Under the pieces are notes generated by a model, which searched no databases, had not been told where the DNA came from, and was given only the letters and a program-made list of their open reading frames with translations. From Rugalucina vietnamica (lineage: Eukaryota; Mollusca; Bivalvia; Lucinida; Lucinidae), in contig OZ024879.1 in NCBI GenBank assembly GCA_964017185.1, positions 21,889,456 to 21,953,455 of the forward strand: DNA of 64,000 bases. The letters are read 5' to 3'. Positions 11,620 through 23,029 of the stretch are shown here, piece by piece. Numbering within the stretch: the first letter of the stretch is position 1; each line of letters begins with the position of its first letter. The translations under genes were made by a program, and so were the position numbers.

Positions 11620-12085
11620 AGACCAGGGATTTTACTATTTGTGTAGCGAAAACAAAGTCGCTGATTACCTGCCCAATTACTGTGCATCTGATTTGCATCT
11701 TTGTTTTCGCAGAAGCAGAATGAGAGTTTTAAAGTGACATGGCTGTTAATGAATAAACAAATTACTAAAATGATAATACTTCTTTCTAATGACATGACTT
11801 TTGTACATTTTTGGATTATTTCCCTTTGATCATAAAACTGTAAACCTTTAGTTGATGCTATTATACACTATGGCTAGGATATGAGCTGTGGTGTGAAAAA
11901 ACAAGTCTTAAGGATATCCAAACATGTCCGACACAATCAAAGAAACTAAAGCTAACTAGAGGCTTACAGTTTCGTATTTAGTTACTACAGGAATTGTACT
12001 ATCCATGTATTCAAAACAAAACCGCTGATGAGATTGGCAGTTACTCTGCAGCTTGTTAGTATTTGTGTTTTTGCTTCGATAAGGA
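11620..12085. repeat. Dispersed stem repeats, copies 4 and 5
   Basis: Copy 4 (about 11620-11715) has CGAAAACAAAGTCGCTGATTA...TTTGCATCTTTGTTTTCG. Copy 5 (about 11925-12085) has the left part (GTCCGACACAATC...TAGAGGCTTACAG) and a diverged stem. Confidence 0.55.
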
Positions 12086-12159
12086 AAAGGCGAGTGTTCT
12101 CCTGATATGGCTTATTCATATGGGTCAAATTCAGATTAGTTTCACGGTAGGTTACCAAA

Positions 12160-12660
12160 ACGGATCCTTTCAGAGGAAGTGTGCGTTGCCGGTTCCTTTC
12201 GGATGAAGGGACGGTTCCTTTCAGAGGAAATCGTCAATATCGTCGTCGTTGTGTTTAGAGAAACGATTTTTTGAGGTTTTATCGTGAACAATAAGTGCAA
12301 AACGTGTGTGCACGTTATGACGTTGTAATCAAGGTACAATCTCAGCGCTTTCTTTATGTGCACAACCATTTCGTAATTGTTTTCGAGATAAAAATGTTGG
12401 CCGAGAACTGCTTTTTGTGACGACAGGCAGGCGAAAACCCTTAAATATTTGGGAAAATGTCATTGATCAAAACGTTTTAGCACTTCTTGTCCCTAGATAT
12501 TGTATTTGCCAATCTGAAATTAAATGAATAAAGTGGTAATATACTTGTACTTGATAAATAAACGTGAACAACAACTTCTGTTGGTGGTAACGGTTCCTCA
12601 AGGAGACAGACACAGGATCCTTTCGGAGCTGAGGCTATGGATCCTTCAGGAGGAAATGTG
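12160..12660. repeat. Clustered GGWTCCTTTCRGAGGAA motifs
   Basis: Six variants of GG(A/T)TCCTTTC(A/G)GAGGAA occur near 12163, 12191, 12213, 12591, 12616 and 12640, with none obvious nearby. Each is partly self-complementary. No coding frame explains the motif. Confidence 0.5.
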
Positions 12661-13271
12661 CTTACATGCATTACCTTCACATGATGATACCGCTTCAGAC
12701 GGTTACTATTCTTTCAATCACCGAAAATGATGACGGGTAACAAAATGTTTGGTACTACAACTATGTACTGTAAATAACTCAGACGTATAAAATTAAGAGT
12801 GTTTCTGATAGTTTCGGAAATAAGGTCGGAAAAAAGAACACTTTATGATAGTTTCATTACTCCAAATTCTTTTTAATACGTAAGCATTCCGCATTGTAAC
12901 AAACGAGTTTTTATTTGTAAACTTTAAGGACAAGAAGTAAATAAATAAGGTCCAGGAACTGCATATGTCTATAAATAGATAAAGGAAACAATAGTAGAAT
13001 TAGCGACTCAAAGCCGAAAATCGTTTGATTTTACTAGTTTTGTAGGCTATTTAATGTTTTTACTGGAAGTTTTTTGCTGCTGCTAAAATAATAATAATAA
13101 TAAAAACACGATTAACACGAAAATAATGCAGCTACAGGTAAAGTTACAAAATCCACAATCGGTTCGACTTTTGTTTAAATGCAACTAAAGGAGCGAGGTC
13201 ACGAAGTGCAGGTTTGCTAGACAGTGCAACTAGAAAATATGGCAATAAGACTAAACGCACAGCCCCTTAAA
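12660..13271. other. No gene seen
   Basis: A+T-rich sequence with a short ATA microsatellite near 13086-13103. No open frame with family resemblance and no paired splice signals were found. Confidence 0.5.
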
Positions 13272-13330
13272 CCGTTTGTAAAAGTAGCACAACCAACTTT
13301 GTTTTCTTCTTTTGAACCATCAGTATAAAT

Positions 13331-16300
13331 ACATACCCCGGGAGCTAATTTGACCTACCTTGCACCCCCTCAGGACAATTTTTCATGGGTGCCAAATCGT
13401 TCATTGGGACCCCAGAAATGCAAAGAATTTTTGTCCTCAAAGAACTCAATTGCACTATGAAAAAATGCATGGTTTCCATGGCAACCATTAACACGATTCT
13501 TAAGCATGGAGGTGGTCATAGAAAATTGATCATATCCCGACTGTTACTTATCCTAGACCACTGAAATTGGTCTCATTTTAAAGCTTAGACATAGCCCTTT
13601 TATCCTATAGTAAGTAATGCAAATTTTCGAATTGGCATATTCATGAATTTTAATGAAAACATTAAAAATGACAGAAAAATCGTTAAAAACCCATAAATAA
13701 ACTAATTTCAGACCCAAACTGTCATTCTGACACTTTATTATTGAACCAGTAATATCATATGGAAAATTTATTGATGACCTGGGCCTATATGATCATTATC
13801 TCATTTGCATATTCATGAATATTAATGAAATTGATAGAAATTGAGGAAAAACGAGTGAAAGAATATCTCCATTGCAAGGTATTGGATAGGTTATAAGGTC
13901 TATCTTTCATCCCTGGGACAAATTCTGAATGCTGCCAGTGTGGTCATAGGGACCACCTTAATGCCATAAAATATTGTCCTCAATGATAAACATTTTTGCA
14001 TGATGTAAAATGACCTAGTCTCCACACCAACCCCTAGTGTGATTCTACAGAATAGGGTGTACCTACAAAAATACATCACACCAATAGCGTGCTCTAGGAT
14101 ACTATAATTGGTCTGATAGTGATGCATGAACCTAACAATTTAACCTTGATACCTTATATTTTAATCATTGAATTTGCTTATTCATGAAAATTACTAAAAA
14201 AAGACATTAAAAATGGAGAAATATCGTGGAAAAATAGGGGGTATACATACAAAATCGCTTGTACCAGAGCTATTAATAAACCCAAGATGCTGAAATAGGT
14301 TTCAATTGAATGCTATTGCAATGTACTATGACCCTGAAGTATGATTTAAGAATAATCTGTTTTTCAGTTTCATGGTTTTTCATAAAAACTTAAGAAATTT
14401 AAGGGAAAATGTTAAAAACATATGGGTTAACCTACAAAATGACTTGCATCTCAGCAGTCAAAAGCCCTATAGTGCTAAAATGGTATCAAATGGTTTCTAT
14501 GGCAATATTAAACCATCCTGTACTACAATATTTGAGTTATTAGATATTTTGTTTGAAGAAAATTAACACAACTTTTTGAATTTAGTGAAAAAATACAGAA
14601 AAATAATGGGGGATATATGTAGACAAACGCACATATCTTGGCTACTGAAAGACCTAGAGAGCTATAATTGGTATCAAATGATTGCTAGGACAATGTTCTA
14701 TGACCATGTAATCAGCAATATATAACATCAGCTATTGTTGTTGTATGGATATTAATGAGATTGTCATAAATAAGAGAAAAATCAATGAAAAATGACAGGG
14801 TACACCAACCAAATCGCTAATATCTCATTTACCAATAGCCATAGAGAACTCAAAATGGCATCAATTTATTGCTAGGACAATGTATTATTGCCAGGTACTC
14901 AGATATTTGAATCATCTTCGCTGGCAAGCAAGATTTAATAAATTTTGTTTAAGCACAGCCTTCAATTTTCTGTTATTTTCACAAATTTTCAAAACTTTAT
15001 GTAACATTCAGAAAATTTTATAACATTTTGTTAAACTATCAGAAAACATGGCTATAGTGCATTCTCCTAGCTATCTATTGGTACCATTTTCAGCACTCTA
15101 TGGATATTAGCAGTTGAGATATAAGCAATTTTGTTGGTGTACCCCTTCATTTATCGTCAATTTTTCTCTTATTTATGACAATCTCTTTATTATACATACA
15201 CCAACAATAGTTGATGTTTGTATTGCTGATTACATGGTTATAGAACATTGTTCTAGCAATCATTTGATACCAAATATAGCTCTCTAGGGCTTTCAGTAGC
15301 CAAGATATGTCCGTTTTTCTACGTATACCCCCATTATTTTTCCGTATTTTTTCACTAAATTCAAAAGGTTTTGTTAATATTCTTCAAACAAAAAATCAAA
15401 TGACTTAAATACTGTAGTACAGGATGGTATGATATTGCCATAGCCACCATTTGATACCATTTTGAGCACTATATGGCTTTTTATTGCTGAGATGCAAGTC
15501 ATTTTGTAGGTTTACCCATATAAGTTTTTAACTTTTTCTCTCAAATTTCTTAAGTTTTCATTAAAATTAATGAAATTGAAAAACAGATTATTCTTAAATC
15601 ATACTTCAGGGTCATAGTAAATTGCAATAGCATTCATTTGAAACCTCTTTCAGTATTCTGGGTTTATCAATAGCTCTTGTGCAAGCGATTTTGCATGTAT
15701 ACCCCTATTTTTTCCACGATTTTTCTCCAATTTAGAATGTTTTTTTTTTTTTTATTAATTTTCACGAATAAGCAAATTCTATGATATAAATATAAGGTAG
15801 CAAGGTTAAATTGTTAGGTTCATCACTATCAGACCAATTAAAGTATCCTAGAGCATGCTATTGGTGGGATGTGGGTGTTTTGTAAGTACCCCCTATTCTT
15901 TAGAATCGCACGAGGGGTGGGTGAAGACTGTCATTTTACATCATGCAAATGTGTTCATCATTGAGGACAATATTTTATACCATTTAGATGGTCCCTTTGA
16001 CCACACTGGCAGCCATGGGAATTGGTTAAATGGGTGCAAGATAGACCTTATAACCTATCCAAATCCTTGCAATGGATATAGTTTTTCCCTTGTTTTTCCT
16101 CATCTTTTGACATTTTTATTAATATTCATGAATATGCAAATGAGATAATTTTCATATAGGTCCAGATCATCAATACATTTGTCATATAATATTACTGGTT
16201 TAATAATAAAGTGTCAGAATGACAGTTTGTGCCTGAAATTAGCTTATTTATGGATTTTTAACGCTTTTTCTGTCATTTTTAAAGTTTTCATTAAAATTCA

Positions 16301-16620
16301 TGAATATGCAAATTCAAAAAATTGCATTACTCACTGTAGGATGAACGGGCTATATCTAAGCTTTAAAATGAGACCAATTTCAGTGGTCTAGGATAAGTAA
16401 CAATGGAGATGTGGTCAATTTTCTATGTACACCCCCATGCTCAAGAATCGCTTTAATGGTTGCCATGGAAACCATGCATTTTTTCATAGTGCAATTGAGT
16501 TTATCTTTGAGGACAAAAATTCTTTGCATTTCTGGGGTCCCAATGAACGATTTGGCACCCATGAAAAATTGTCCTGGGAGGGGGGGTGCAAGGTAGGTCA
16601 AATTAGCTCCCGGGGTAACA
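13331..16620. mobile_element. 3.28-kb foldback element with 3-bp target duplication
   Basis: Two arms of about 1.55 kb (13334 to about 14890 and about 15050 to 16617) are imperfect inverted copies around a spacer of about 160 bp. The outer ends read TACCCCGGGAGCTAATTTGACC, inverted at the right end. ACA lies on both sides (13331-13333 and 16618-16620) and occurs once in the uninterrupted LINE sequence of the other copy, which proves insertion with a 3-bp duplication. The arms contain repeated phrases such as TTCATGAATATTAATGAAA but no transposase frame. It must move, if at all, with proteins supplied elsewhere. The superfamily is not assigned. A 3-bp duplication is known for PIF/Harbinger and some CACTA elements. 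Confidence 0.9.
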
Positions 16621-19533
16621 TTGATAGTCAATAAATTGAGATTGTAGTTGATGAAAACTTTCTTTTAGAAGGTGTGGATTTGAGTCGGATTTTTTCCCTG
16701 TATGTAGAGTCAAATTAACTTCTGGTTTTCTAATGCACCATGATGGTATTTCGGAAACAAAATGTTCTTCTATTTTATCTTTTTGAATGTTTGCTGATTC
16801 TAAAAGTGGTGCAACCCGTAAACCAAAGGACCGGATAGCCTTTGGTTTACTTTCGTAAAGCTGTACGACTTCTTCAGAAATATATGGCGGAAAAGACACC
16901 TTATGGACTGGATTTGATGGATTAGCAGCAATTCTAATGGAGTACTGTAGGGCAAGTTCCTCTCGTCGTAAATATAGAGATGGCTCTTCAGCCTCAACAT
17001 AGAGGCTTTGTACAGGTGATGTTCGAAAAGCACCTAGAGCTAATCTTAGGCCTTGATGATGCACTGTGTCAAGAAAACTGATATATGATGGTCTTGCCGG
17101 TCCATATACAATGGATCCATAATCTAATTTTGAACGAATGAGGGAACGGTATAGCTGGAGAAGGACAGTGCGATCAGCACCCCAGTCTGTGTGTGATAAT
17201 ACTTTCAGTAAGTTCAATGCTTTCAGGCATTTGGCTTTTAAGTACTTGATATGTGGAATGAAAGAAAGTTTACGATCAAAAAGAACTCCAAGAAATTTAA
17301 AATCTTCAACTACTGGAATAAGAGAACCATATAAATAAAGTTCGGGATCGTTGTGTACTTTCCGTAGTTGACAGAAATGTACACATTGAGTTTTCGACTT
17401 GGAAAATTTGAAACCATTATGTGAGGCCCAGTTTTCTATTCTGTTAATGCACTGCTGTAAGTGCCTTTCGATAGTTCTCATACTTTTTGACCTGTAACAC
17501 ATACAGAAATCATCTACATATAATGATCCATCTGTTTTAGGATCCAAGGAATCCATTATGCTATTTATCTTAATATTGAACAATGTTGTAGACAAGATGC
17601 TCCCTTGTGGGACACCCTGTGCTTGGTCGAACTTTTCGGATAAAGTCGATCCAACACGAACCTGGATCCAACGATCCGCAAGGAAATTTTCGATAAATGT
17701 AGCTAATCTGCCACGTATTCCGAGATCATGTAGATCTCGCATAATACCATGTCTCCAGGTGGTATCATAAGCTTTTTCCAAGTCGAAAAACACAGCAACA
17801 ACATGCTCCTTTGCAACAAAGGCATCACGAATAAAAGTTTCCAGTCTTACTAAATTGTCGTTGGTACTTCGTTCAGAACGGAAGCCCGACTGAACAGGAG
17901 ATATTAGGTTATTACTTTCTAAGAACCAAACAAGACTTACATTTATCATTCTCTCTAAAGTTTTGCAAAGACAACTTGTAAGTGCTATCGGTCTATAGCT
18001 GTTAGGTTCTGCATGGTCTTTTCCAGGTTTAAGAATTGGTATTATAGTGGCTAGTTCCCAATTTTCGGGAAACTTTCCAGTTTCCCACATATCATTAAAT
18101 ATATCTAAGAGAGCATGAAGTGATTTTGGTGGAAGATGTTTTAACATTTGATAGTGAACTTCGTCGGGACCTGTTGCTGTATCATGGGCTTTACTGATGG
18201 CGTCTTTTAGTTCATCCAAATTAAAAGGAGTATTATATTCTTCATTATTTGAGGACTTACAGTTGAACTTAGTCTTTTCTTGTTCTTTCTTATATTTTTG
18301 AAATTCCTCCGAATAATGACTGGTTGAGGAATTTGAACAAAATTGTGATGCCAAAGTATCTGCTATATCTTGTTTTGTGGAAGCTGTTTCGTTCGCATTG
18401 TTGAAATTGTAATTAAGATGGTGATAAGAAGCAGATTTAGATTTACCGGATATTTTCCTAACCATGTCCCAAACCTTTTTAGTGGGTGTTTTATAATTCA
18501 AATTCGATACGTATGTTCTCCATGATTTGCGTTTTGCAGACTTTATAGTCCGACGGGCTTTTGCTCTAGAATTCCTATAAGTATTTAAATTTTCATGCGT
18601 TGGGAACTTGCAGAACTTCGACAAAGTGTCTTTCCGTTGTTTGATAGCTTCTTTACAATCGTCGTTATACCATGGGTTAATTTTCTTTGGGTTTGTCGAG
18701 GTTTTGGGGATACATTTCTCAGATATATTTATCAAAGAAGAGGTGAATTCAGTTATAGGATCAGAAGAATCAGAGAGAAAAGTATCAGTAAGGGACTCAT
18801 TACATAAAGTATGAAATAAATCCCAATCTGCTTTATTCAATTTCCATTTGGGATTATGGGCTTCATCATGAGTCTGAACGCTTTCAATCAAAATTGGAAA
18901 GTGGTCAGATCCACGTTGATCTTCACAAACAGACCAGTCATAGTCAAGATAGAGAGAGGGGTGACATAGTGAAAGATCAAGGGATGAGAAAGTGCCTTTA
19001 CCAGAATCTAGATAAGTGTTAGATTTATCATTCATCAAACAAATGTCGTTTTTCGTGATGAAATCCTCGATTAATTCTCCTCTGGGATCATTGTCATTAC
19101 AACCCAAAAGCACATTGTGACCATTGAAGTCACCTACCAACATACAGGGTGAAGGAAGCTGTTGAAGTAAAGAAGTAAGTTGTTCAGATTTTAAAAGATA
19201 AGAGGGGGGGATATAGACTGAGCAGAAAGTTATCTCTTTCTCGAGTGTAACAGAAACAGCTACCGCTTGTAGATCCGTTTTAAGTTTAATTTGACGTTGT
19301 GGTAATGTTGAATGGACAAGTAAAGAGCTTCCACCAGATGCTCTTAGACAATCCAAGTGAATGTGATTGTAAACATTAAAGCCTTTCAAAGTAAACGTGT
19401 CATTAGGTTTGAGGAAAGTTTCTTGAAGACAGAAAACAGAAGGTCTAAGTAGTGACAAAAGAAGTAGTAGTTCTTCAAAACGTGGTTTTACACCTCGACA
19501 GTTCCATTGTATTATTTTATATTTGCTACCCAT
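16621..19533 (-). CDS. LINE ORF2: endonuclease and reverse transcriptase
   Basis: This ORF2 nicks the target and reverse-transcribes the element RNA. The frame opens with ATG at 19533, just after ORF1. The APE-type endonuclease is visible as QWNCRG (residues 9-14), QETF (37-40), DFNGHN (135-140) and SDHFPI (209-214). The reverse transcriptase follows, with RPIALTSCLCK, FFDLEKAYD, QGVPQGSILS and the catalytic YVDDF (672-676). A thumb/connection region follows. At YQC, just before the expected RNase H start (YTDGS in the plus copy), the frame runs into the foldback element and stops at 16603. All endonuclease and reverse transcriptase motifs look intact, but RNase H and the C-terminal zinc motif are lost. 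Confidence 0.9.
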
Positions 19534-19595
19534 TAAATAATTTAGAGAGGAGATTTAAATGCGTGACCTTTTGTTTAAATGTAGACTGGAAACTT

Positions 19596-20828
19596 CTACT
19601 TTGGAGCTGTGATTGGTGACCGAGGACGATGGCCACGGGAACCAGGGCGCGAGGCAACCTCGTCCATCTCCATGGCATCGTCATTAGCCAGAGCTCCAAA
19701 TTTGTTATACTGTTGGACGGGATCATCTGATCCCTTCTGCACCCTACTGGATGCAGAATGTGATTTTGCGCTTGTACTCGGTTGGTTTGGTTTTGAACTA
19801 ACGTTTGCTTGTTCTGACAGAGATTTGCTTGATGTTACGTTCTGATTTTGAGAAATATTGTTTCTGTTTGGTTTCCTCGCAATGAGAACTTTTGAACTCC
19901 CTGTAATCTTACAGTCTTCGACACTGTATTGTGTAGCAGCTGTTTTGGTTTCTGGTTTGGCAGCGACGCCAGCGAGTGATTTGACTATATGTGAGAAACT
20001 AAATTCAGGCTTCTGTTCAAGTTGTTTTCGAGCTTCAAGATATGTCAAATTCTTTGTTATCTTCAATCGCATAATTTCTTTTTCCTTCTTCCATGTTTCG
20101 CATTCATTTGACCGTGATAGATGTGCTCCGCCACAGTTGACACATTTTGTGGGGATTTTGCAGTGATTTGTATGATGGTCATGGTTTCCCATACCACATC
20201 TTTCACAGACTGACCCGGGGTCAACTGGGCATTTGTCCTCATGGTGTCCAAATTTCTGACAGTTAAAGCATCTCAAAGGATTTGGTATGTACAGATCGAC
20301 AGGAATAATTTGATAAAAGATTTTCAGAGATTTAGGTGGTACAACTGAGTCAAATGTTAAAAGAATGGTATTCGTGTTGATTGTGTCTTGTCCTTTTTTA
20401 ACTGTGAAGCGTTTTACTGCTGTAACACCTTGATTTTCCAAGTACTCGAGTATGTTTTTTTCCGATTCTCCTTTGAGATTTCTGTCTCTGATTATGCCTT
20501 TGGAAGAGTTTAGAGTTTTGTGTGGTTTAACTTCTACTGGTAGATTGAAGAACTTTTTTGATTTTAAAAGAATGTCTGTTTGCATGTTCCTTGTTGTTTC
20601 TACTAACAATGTTCCGTTTTTTAATTTCTTCACAGATTTTGGTGTGCATATCATAGATTCAATTTGTTTCTCAATAACGAAAGGTGACAGTGATGTAACT
20701 TGTGTTTCTTTGTTTGTTGACTCAATAATAATAAACTTTGGAAAATTTTCTTGTGCTCTAAACAGTGTCGAAGCGTCTATATCGTCGTCGGAGTCCGGTC
20801 GTTGTCGTTTGTGTGCCATTGAATCCAT
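19596..20828 (-). CDS. LINE ORF1: gag-like RNA-binding protein
   Basis: This 410-residue protein would coat the element RNA and deliver it to the nucleus. A charged N-terminus is followed by an RRM-like region (about 95-180, around LNSSKGIIRDRNLKGESEKN). Three zinc knuckles follow: CFNC...H...C (187-200), CERC...H...C (208-223) and CVNCGGAH...C (229-243). A Ser/Asn-rich tail ends RSPITAPK. The start at 20828 is the first ATG after a 5' UTR shared with the facing copy. No frame damage is seen. The stop precedes ORF2 by about 60 bp. It is the intact counterpart of the broken ORF1 at 21902. Confidence 0.9.
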   Translation of the reverse strand: MDSMAHKRQRPDSDDDIDASTLFRAQENFPKFIIIESTNKETQVTSLSPFVIEKQIESMICTPKSVKKLKNGTLLVETTRNMQTDILLKSKKFFNLPVEVKPHKTLNSSKGIIRDRNLKGESEKNILEYLENQGVTAVKRFTVKKGQDTINTNTILLTFDSVVPPKSLKIFYQIIPVDLYIPNPLRCFNCQKFGHHEDKCPVDPGSVCERCGMGNHDHHTNHCKIPTKCVNCGGAHLSRSNECETWKKEKEIMRLKITKNLTYLEARKQLEQKPEFSFSHIVKSLAGVAAKPETKTAATQYSVEDCKITGSSKVLIARKPNRNNISQNQNVTSSKSLSEQANVSSKPNQPSTSAKSHSASSRVQKGSDDPVQQYNKFGALANDDAMEMDEVASRPGSRGHRPRSPITAPK

Positions 20829-21250
20829 TTTTTTTAGTTTTAAGCCTCGACGGCTATGCGCTTCACCCTCCTTGGAGCCCTACAAGGGGACGCTATACGG
20901 AAACGGCTCTCCAGTTTCAAGCGCCAAAGCAACATACCCGTCATACTCGCCGTGCAAGATTCCAAAGTACTTCAGACTACCCAAGCTTTAACAACAAATG
21001 AATATTAAGTCAGATGTCTAATAAAGAAAACCGAAATAACATTCAGACGTTGTACCCACCCTTCCTCTCAACCTAGACCCAAGTAACCCAGAAATACCGA
21101 AAAACAAGCCCGTCGATTGACCCTTAAACCACCGCCTTCTGAGATATAGGGAAAAGGATGATTAAATGAAGAAATTTGGAACACGGTTGCGTATCATTCG
21201 ATACTGAAAAAGTTAGAAGGAAGAAGAGATCTCAGGGCAAGGCATGGCAG

Positions 21251-21490
21251 GGCCCGTACCGGACCCGGATTTGAATAGGCCGGTCGCTCCCTCATGCGGA
21301 ACCGTAAAACCCGGTCAAAAGAGGTGCCACCTGTTTGCCGTGGGTGGATACCCGTAAGCCGGAGAAGAGGATCCTGGAGGTTGAGGGACAGGCCAGAGAT
21401 CTTCACCTGTCTCAACACGCCTCTTTGGCCTCGGATTCGGTGAAAACGGGAGGCCGTGGAGGCTCGACACGGTCAGTCGGCTGCCATGCC
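21251..21490. repeat. 240-bp repeat between the two LINE 5' ends
   Basis: This G+C-richer sequence occurs again in opposite orientation at 28617-28856, just after the 3' tail of the plus-strand LINE. It therefore flanks that LINE as an inverted repeat. It contains an open frame that includes GIHPRQTGGTSFDRVL on one strand, but I do not recognise a protein. GGCATGGCAG and its complement lie near its two ends here. Confidence 0.8.
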
Positions 21491-21901
21491 TTGCACTGAG
21501 ATCTCTTCTTCCTTCTAACTTTTTCAGTATCGAATGATACGCAACCGTGTTCCAAATTTCTTCATTTAATCATCCTTTTCCCTATATCTCAGAAGGCGGT
21601 GGTTTAAGGGTCAATCGACGGGCTTGTTTTTCGGTATTTCTGGGTTACTTGGGTCTAGGTTGAGAGGCAGGGTTAGTACAACGTCTGAATGTTATTTCGG
21701 TTTTCTTTATTAGACATCTGACTTAATATTCAGTTGTTGTTAAAGATTGGGTAGTCTGAAGTACTTTGGAATCTTGCACGGCGAGTATGACGGGTATGTA
21801 GCTTTGGCGCTGGAAACTGGAGAGCCGTTTCCGTATAGCGTCCCCTTGTAGGGCTCCAAGGAGGGAGAAGCGCATAGCCGTCGAGACTTAAAACTAAAAT
21901 C

Positions 21902-22967
21902 ATGGCTGCTTCAAATCTCAAACGACTTAGACCGGACTCGGACGACGACGAACATACAACTTCGATTTTCACTTCTCAAGAAGCTTTTGCACGATACTTA
22001 GTCATTAAATCGAAAGATGAAGACAAACCAATTACTTCTTTATCGCCCTTTGTTATCGAAAAACAAATAGAGGCTGTGATTGGCACCGCCGAATCAGTGA
22101 AGAAGCTTAAAAATCAAACTCTTCTCGTCGAAACATTACGGAAAGGACAAACAGACAATTTGAAGAAAATGACCTCCTTCTTTGCCATACCAGTGGAAGT
22201 CACTGAACATCAGAGTCTGAACTCGTCAAAAGGCATCATCAGAGAAAAAATGCTAAAAATGGAGTCAGAAGAAAACATCCTTGAGTATCTAAGCCCTCAG
22301 GGTGTTATTACACATGTCAAACGTTTCAAGATAAAGAATGGCGAATTAATAAACACGAACACACTGCTTCTGACTTTCAACTCTGTTGTTACACCGAAAA
22401 CACTTAAAATCTTCTACCAGATCATTCCAGTCGAACTTTACGTTCCCAATCCGCTTAGGTGTTTCAATTGCCAACGGTTCGGACATCATGAAAACAACTG
22501 CCCTGTCGTGCCTGGGTCAGTATGTGAAAATTGCGGAACTGGCGGTGACGACCATCGGACAAGCAAATGTAAGAACCCAGCTAAATGTGTAAATTGTGGA
22601 GGACCTCACATGTCCAGATCCAGTGATTGTGAAGTCTGGAAAAAAGAAAAGGAGGTCATGAAAATCAAGGTTACTCAGAGACTAACATATCCTGAGGCTA
22701 GAAAGGTGTACGACCAACAAACACCAGAATTTACTTTCTCCAAAATTGTATCATCAACTCCCCCAAAACCTGAAACTAAAACAACATACAAATGCTAAAC
22801 CACATTCTGCATCCAGTAGGGTGCAAAAGGGATCAGATGATCCCGTCCAACAGTATAACAAATTTGGAGCTCTGGCCAATGACGATGCCATGGAGATGGA
22901 CGAGGTTGCCTCGCGCCCTGGTTCCCGTGGCCATCGTCCTCGGTCACCAATCACAGCTCCAAAGTAG
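21902..22967 (+). pseudogene. LINE ORF1, frameshifted
   Basis: The ATG at 21902 opens a frame with the same plan as the intact ORF1 of the facing copy: RRM-like region, then zinc knuckles CFNCQRFGHHENNC, CENC...H...C and CVNCGGPH...C. After PPKPETKT a deletion removes most of the Ser/Asn-rich linker and shifts the frame, giving a stop at 22798. The true C-terminus continues in another frame to 22967 and ends RSPITAPK. The N-terminal two thirds differ from the minus copy at many positions, while the C-terminal tail is identical residue for residue. This implies a mosaic origin. Confidence 0.85.
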
Positions 22968-23029
22968 AAGTTTCCAGTCTACATTTAATCAAAAGGTCAC
23001 GCTTTTAAATATCCTCTCTAAATTATTTC

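Larger units (their letters stand above)
13272..21250 (-). mobile_element. I/Nimb-like LINE, minus-strand copy, 3'-truncated and interrupted
   Basis: The element runs from about 21250 down to 13272. It has a 5' UTR of about 420 bp, ORF1 (19596-20828) and ORF2 (start 19533). A foldback element at 13334-16617 splits ORF2 at the start of the RNase H domain. A further 62 bp of LINE sequence (13333 to 13272), matching the other copy at 27655-27712, lies beyond it. The rest of RNase H and the 3' tail are absent. This copy keeps intact endonuclease and reverse transcriptase frames. It lies head to head with the copy at 21486-28616. Confidence 0.9.

Noticed and set aside
16380..16634. Three overlapping open frames on both strands at the right foldback arm
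   Set aside because: The same sequence is present in the left arm at 13334-13560 without conserved frames. It is transposon-end sequence.
17138..18814. Several plus-strand open frames
   Set aside because: They are antisense shadows of the LINE ORF2 on the minus strand.
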